Of a stretch of 64,000 nt of DNA, positions 48,209-64,000 are shown in pieces. The stretch is from Homarus americanus (lineage: Eukaryota > Arthropoda > Malacostraca > Decapoda > Nephropidae), in contig NW_024744529.1 in assembly GCF_018991925.1 (NCBI RefSeq), forward strand, positions 94,501 to 158,500, read 5' to 3'. The notes below the pieces were generated by a model. The model was not told where the DNA came from, did no database searches, and worked only from the letters and a program-made list of their open reading frames with translations. Numbering within the stretch: position 1 is the first letter of the stretch; each line of letters begins with the position of its first letter. A program made the translations under genes and the position numbers.

Positions 48209-49093
48209 ATGTTACGTCAATATTTGTTTCGTATTTGTTTGAGAGACACAAGAAGGTGTTTCACTTTAAGGTTTCAGATCATATAATTTAATCCTCAATA
48301 GATGACAGGAATATTAATAGGGAATCTAAGACTCCAGGATTCTATTTTATTATGTGGTGGTAGGAATCTATGCTCCTGGAGTCTATCTCGCCGAGTAGAA
48401 AACAAAGGCCGGGGTCGAGGCACCGAATCGCCTTACAGACACGGGTTCAAATTCCTCCCTGGTTGTTTACAAGATACCAAGTGTTCTACCCACTCTTAAT
48501 ATTATTGATCTAGAGTAATTTATATATTATTTTTATGAAACGTGTATGTACTTATTTAACAGATTTACATACGGTATTTCAGTGTATGTTTAGTTAGTAA
48601 GTTAGTAAGGAAAATAAACAAAACATATAAATAATTACAGTCCGAACGTTTTACCATCGAATCTGAGTGGCTCTTACTTCATATGAACGTGTCTTCCTTT
48701 AAAACAAACGCCTTTGTAAATATCAGGCAGGAGAACGTTCGTCTGGCGCAGCTTCCATTAGCATGTATAGTAACAGTACAGCTGAGGTTGAAGGAGAACG
48801 CCAGACACCGCTCAGTGCTCTTGGTGGCGTAGTGGTGACAGTGCAGGCTTTTGTCGCTAGTTGTTTCACTCGGTAACGAAACTGTGTCGTTCAGGGCCTC
48901 GAGATTCATCGTGTTGTTGTGAGTCTTGTTTGTTCATGCCATTTTCCCTTATGTTGTCCAGACTGTTTGTGTGTTGTTGTCCTCGGTATAGTTTGTCGCG
49001 CTAGTTTTTATTCTTTGTGAATCTCTTATTTATCTATTTTGTAATGGGATGAATAATGAAGCTTTTTATTACATTAGTGACGCCAATAATAGC
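48171..49093. other. Unique DNA upstream of the adhesion gene, with (GA)n and tRNA-like pieces
   Basis: (GA)n is at 48175-48203. A tRNA-like piece lies at 48400-48465 and a second A-box-like GTGGCGTAGTGG at about 48824. The minus-strand frame 48679-48909 has no recognisable domain. No promoter or 5' UTR exon could be assigned. Confidence 0.4.
48400..48465 (+). mobile_element. Possible tRNA-derived SINE fragment
   Basis: ACGGGTTCAAATTCCTCCC (48441-48459) resembles a T-arm/B box with one extra base. It is preceded by GTCGAGGCACCGAATCGCC. No A box at proper distance and no tail were seen. Confidence 0.3.
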
Positions 49094-49118
49094 AATAATA
49101 ATAATAATAATAATAATA

Positions 49119-49190
<72 letters not shown>
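49094..49190. repeat. Self-complementary (AAT)n(ATT)n microsatellite
   Basis: About nine AAT triplets are followed by about 23 ATT triplets, so the left part can fold on the right. It ends 44 nt before the acceptor of exon 1. Confidence 0.95.
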
Positions 49191-49237
49191 AATTCCTCAT
49201 GATCTTAATTCTCATTTATTTCTCTCCTCCACAGGGC

Positions 49238-63232
<13,995 letters not shown>

Positions 63233-64000
63233 GTGAGTATCTCTTCCTCCTCTTCCTCTTCTCCCCCCATTTCTTTATCCTCTTTCATTTTTTTTTGTCT
63301 TCTACCTCCCTCTCCCCCTCTTCATCCTCTGTCACGTTTTCTTCGTATTCGCCTTCTTCTTTCACTTCTTTCCCTTCTGTCTCTTCTTCCTCTTCTTCGT
63401 GTTCTTCTTCCATCATTTTTTCCTCGCCTTCCTCTCACTTACTGCCTCTGGAAAATGAGCTCCACCTTCTTCTCCTCTCATTTTCCTCCTTCCTTGTCCT
63501 CATCTTTCTTCCCTCTCCTACATCAGCCTTCCTCATCGTAGGCTTCCTCTTCCTCCTCTTCTTCCTTATTCACATCATTCTCTTCCTTCTCTTGTCTTTA
63601 GCTGCTGAAGGTCTCAAAAGCGTGTCCCTTACCTAAAATCCTCCCTTTTTAAAGTCAGAATTTGCCTTTTTTAAAGTAATTCATCTCTTACCTTGTGTCC
63701 AGAGTGTCCTTGGCGTGTCCTTGGCGTCATGATTCATCGCGAGTAAGAGTGTCCTTTGTGTACGTGTTATTTAGCTAGTGTCCAAATGTCCGAAAACATT
63801 ATTTATCAGGTGTCCAGAACTCACTTATGAATATTCATTATAAAATTCTGGTTCTCCACATTTCCAGTAGCTTTATACCTGGATGTGTGTTGAGTGCTTT
63901 CAGGTAATGGAAAAGTCGTGTGTATAGGGGTTTAATATTGTTACCTGGAATTATGCATTTACGAGTGTTGAAGTTAACATGTAAACAATAATACTAAAGT
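63233..64000 (+). other. Start of intron 9 (to window end)
   Basis: Donor GTGAGT. 63240-63600 is C/T-rich with TCTTCC words. 63690-63815 contains about eight TGTCC words. No further exon is seen before 64000. Confidence 0.75.

Noticed and set aside
48815..48870. Second tRNA-like piece (GTGGCGTAGTGG)
   Set aside because: A-box-like word only. No B box or cloverleaf could be drawn downstream.
49049..49237. Extending the first coding exon upstream through the open frame
   Set aside because: That frame is a translation of (AAT)n(ATT)n producing Asn/Tyr runs. A clear acceptor at 49234 and a signal peptide at the ATG at 49238 mark the real start of the exon.

Overview
The window looks like arthropod nuclear DNA, most likely from a decapod crustacean. 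Three things suggest this: very dense long di-, tri- and tetranucleotide microsatellites, several interstitial runs of the arthropod telomere motif TTAGG/CCTAA, and one intron-rich gene whose product reads as an arthropod cell-adhesion protein. The host is inferred from repeat texture and gene family, not from a diagnostic marker.

One protein-coding gene can be supported. Nine coding exons on the + strand between 49238 and 63232 join in frame into 655 residues of a Kin-of-IRRE / Roughest-type protein: signal peptide, five immunoglobulin (Ig) domains, one transmembrane helix and the start of a cytoplasmic tail. All eight internal introns have GT-AG borders and matching phases. The gene is incomplete at both ends. 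The first coding exon has only 3 nt of 5' UTR before the ATG, so the promoter and any 5' UTR exon lie upstream. The last visible exon ends at a good donor (63233), so the tail continues past the window. In the known family these proteins are membrane receptors that bind Nephrin/Sns-type partners in trans, in muscle fusion, nephrocyte diaphragms, eye patterning and synaptic targeting.

Positions 1-49234 hold no gene I can recognise. They are a patchwork of (i) pure microsatellites, mostly (CT/GA)n, (AC/GT)n, (ATT)n and (ATCT)n; (ii) minisatellites with units of 14, 22, 23, 24, 28, 32 and 56 bp; (iii) long one-strand purine or pyrimidine tracts of 0.3-1.4 kb; and (iv) blocks of cryptically simple DNA in which one short word recurs irregularly, such as CCAATCA, TGTCC, CTATAC, GGATTA, TTGCA or CGTGGGAAAATAAAA. 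A few retroelement-like remnants (tRNA-like heads, AATAAA plus simple tail) are also present. Most long open frames here are translations of simple repeats, not genes.

The same repeat classes invade the introns of the adhesion gene. They include a 25-unit (GT)n that contains the 5' splice site of intron 3, a 31-bp tandem array that abuts the exon 3 acceptor, a 1.8-kb G/T-only minisatellite in intron 4, (GT)61 in intron 6 and (TA)59 in intron 8. I found no operon, CRISPR array, toxin gene, virus or complete transposon. The most interesting signals are the recurrent clusters of CCAAT-type sites, the GGATTA cluster, a near-perfect hairpin at 44.4 kb and the repeat-embedded splice sites.
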